Below, one piece after another: positions 63,651-64,000 of a DNA stretch of 64,000 bases. How positions within the stretch are numbered: the stretch's first letter is position 1; each line of letters opens with the position of its first letter. A program made the translations under genes and the position numbers. The notes under the pieces are model-generated. The model was not told the origin of the DNA, ran no database searches, and saw nothing but the letters and a program-made list of their open reading frames with translations. This DNA is from Amycolatopsis regifaucium (GTDB taxonomy: Bacteria > Actinomycetota > Actinomycetes > Mycobacteriales > Pseudonocardiaceae): the NCBI RefSeq assembly GCF_001613935.1, contig NZ_LQCI01000003.1, positions 62,001 to 126,000 on the forward strand. The letters run 5' to 3'.

Positions 63651-64000
63651 TCAACTGGTGGTCTGCGGCGCGATCATCGGCCCGACGTCGATCTTGGTCT
63701 GGATCGCGCCCATCTGCAGCAGCAGGTCCGGGACCCGCTGGATACGGCGGGGGTCCAAGGTGGACTGGAAGGTCAGCAGCGTGGTCAGCGCGGCGGTGTC
63801 CTGGTCGATCTTGGCGTACTTGACCAGCAGCGGCTCGATCTTCGAGCGGTCCGCCGCGTCGCGAGTGGCCTTCTGCATCGCGCGCTGGAAGGCGGCCACG
63901 GTCTTCGGGTTCTCCGACACGAACTTGCCGAGTGAGCCGTAGCCCGCGGTGGGGAAGTCCTGGGTGGCGCCGGTGGCGGTGTCCACCACCGGGACGGTGC
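63651..64000 (-). CDS. Second solute-binding protein, C-terminal part (partial)
   Basis: The gene enters from beyond the right edge; only the last 115 or so codons are visible. VVDTATGATQDFPTAGYGSL then GKFVSENPKTVAAFQRAM and RIQRVPDLLLQMGAIQTKID align nearly residue for residue with the downstream binding protein (VVDIATGATQDFPLAGFGAL...). The two genes are therefore a recent tandem duplication feeding one importer. Confidence 0.88.
   Translation of the reverse strand, partial: TVPVVDTATGATQDFPTAGYGSLGKFVSENPKTVAAFQRAMQKATRDAADRSKIEPLLVKYAKIDQDTAALTTLLTFQSTLDPRRIQRVPDLLLQMGAIQTKIDVGPMIAPQTTS

Overview
The window is about 64 kb of chromosomal, very GC-rich actinobacterial DNA. GTG and TTG starts are common and third codon positions are strongly G/C. 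Features that place it are DasR/dre control of amino-sugar genes, SARP regulators, DUF3159, DUF3263 and LytR_C proteins, a HrcA/CIRCE-controlled groEL without groES, and two TPP riboswitches. Gene order around thiE-thiOSG, thiD-thiC, def-DUF3263-LytR_C, ATPase-pssA-psd-moeA and groEL follows what I remember of the Mycobacterium tuberculosis Rv0414c-Rv0440 region. I infer a Pseudonocardiales host, probably Amycolatopsis or a close relative; the genus is not proven by the sequence.

Layout. 1-9.3 kb: 3' end of ectD, an AfsR-like SARP/NB-ARC/TPR regulator, a DUF4190-type membrane protein, an unusual overlapping pair (DUF6932-like protein plus an unknown partner), an OmpA/ArfB-like pair, an SGNH hydrolase and a DUF3159 membrane protein. 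9.3-15.9 kb: a nagK/SIS amino-sugar operon divergent from dasR with a dre operator between them, a DHA2 drug exporter, a threonine/serine dehydratase and a small membrane protein. 15.9-23.9 kb: thiamine biosynthesis, with thiE, riboswitch-thiO-thiS-thiG, and riboswitch-thiC-thiD-thiD in which a voltage-gated cation channel gene follows. 24-27.9 kb: secreted GH15 glucoamylase, peptide deformylase, DUF3263 and a VirR-like LytR_C protein. 28-37.6 kb: CDC48-like ATPase, phosphatidylserine synthase and decarboxylase, an ArsR/MFS pair with an elaborate operator, moeA and a tandem AIM24 pair. 37.7-53.1 kb: cold-shock protein, Ser/Thr kinase, groEL, a large WXG-containing unknown, PspC, an M23 peptidase, menC, a second SARP, DUF72, DUF4253 and XPB helicase. 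53.1-64 kb: a MITE-like palindromic element, a solute-binding lipoprotein divergent from an orphan NIT-domain histidine kinase, cutC, benzoylformate decarboxylase, and an SsuABC/TauABC-type importer with duplicated binding proteins that runs off the end.

The genes are mostly housekeeping. ThiC and ThiD make the pyrimidine half and ThiO, ThiS and ThiG contribute to the thiazole half that ThiE joins. PssA and Psd make phosphatidylethanolamine in two consecutive steps. NagK and the SIS protein act on phosphorylated amino sugars under DasR.

The most unusual structure is intergenic. Twelve long near-perfect palindromes in three families sit just 3' of genes, eight of them between convergent genes. 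In many copies each arm is itself a small hairpin. In one family (3616-3679, 15827-15903, 50651-50712) the arm loops are constant and mutually complementary while the stem bases change together. A separate 330-bp element (53104-53433) has perfect 21-bp terminal inverted repeats and a nested central hairpin.
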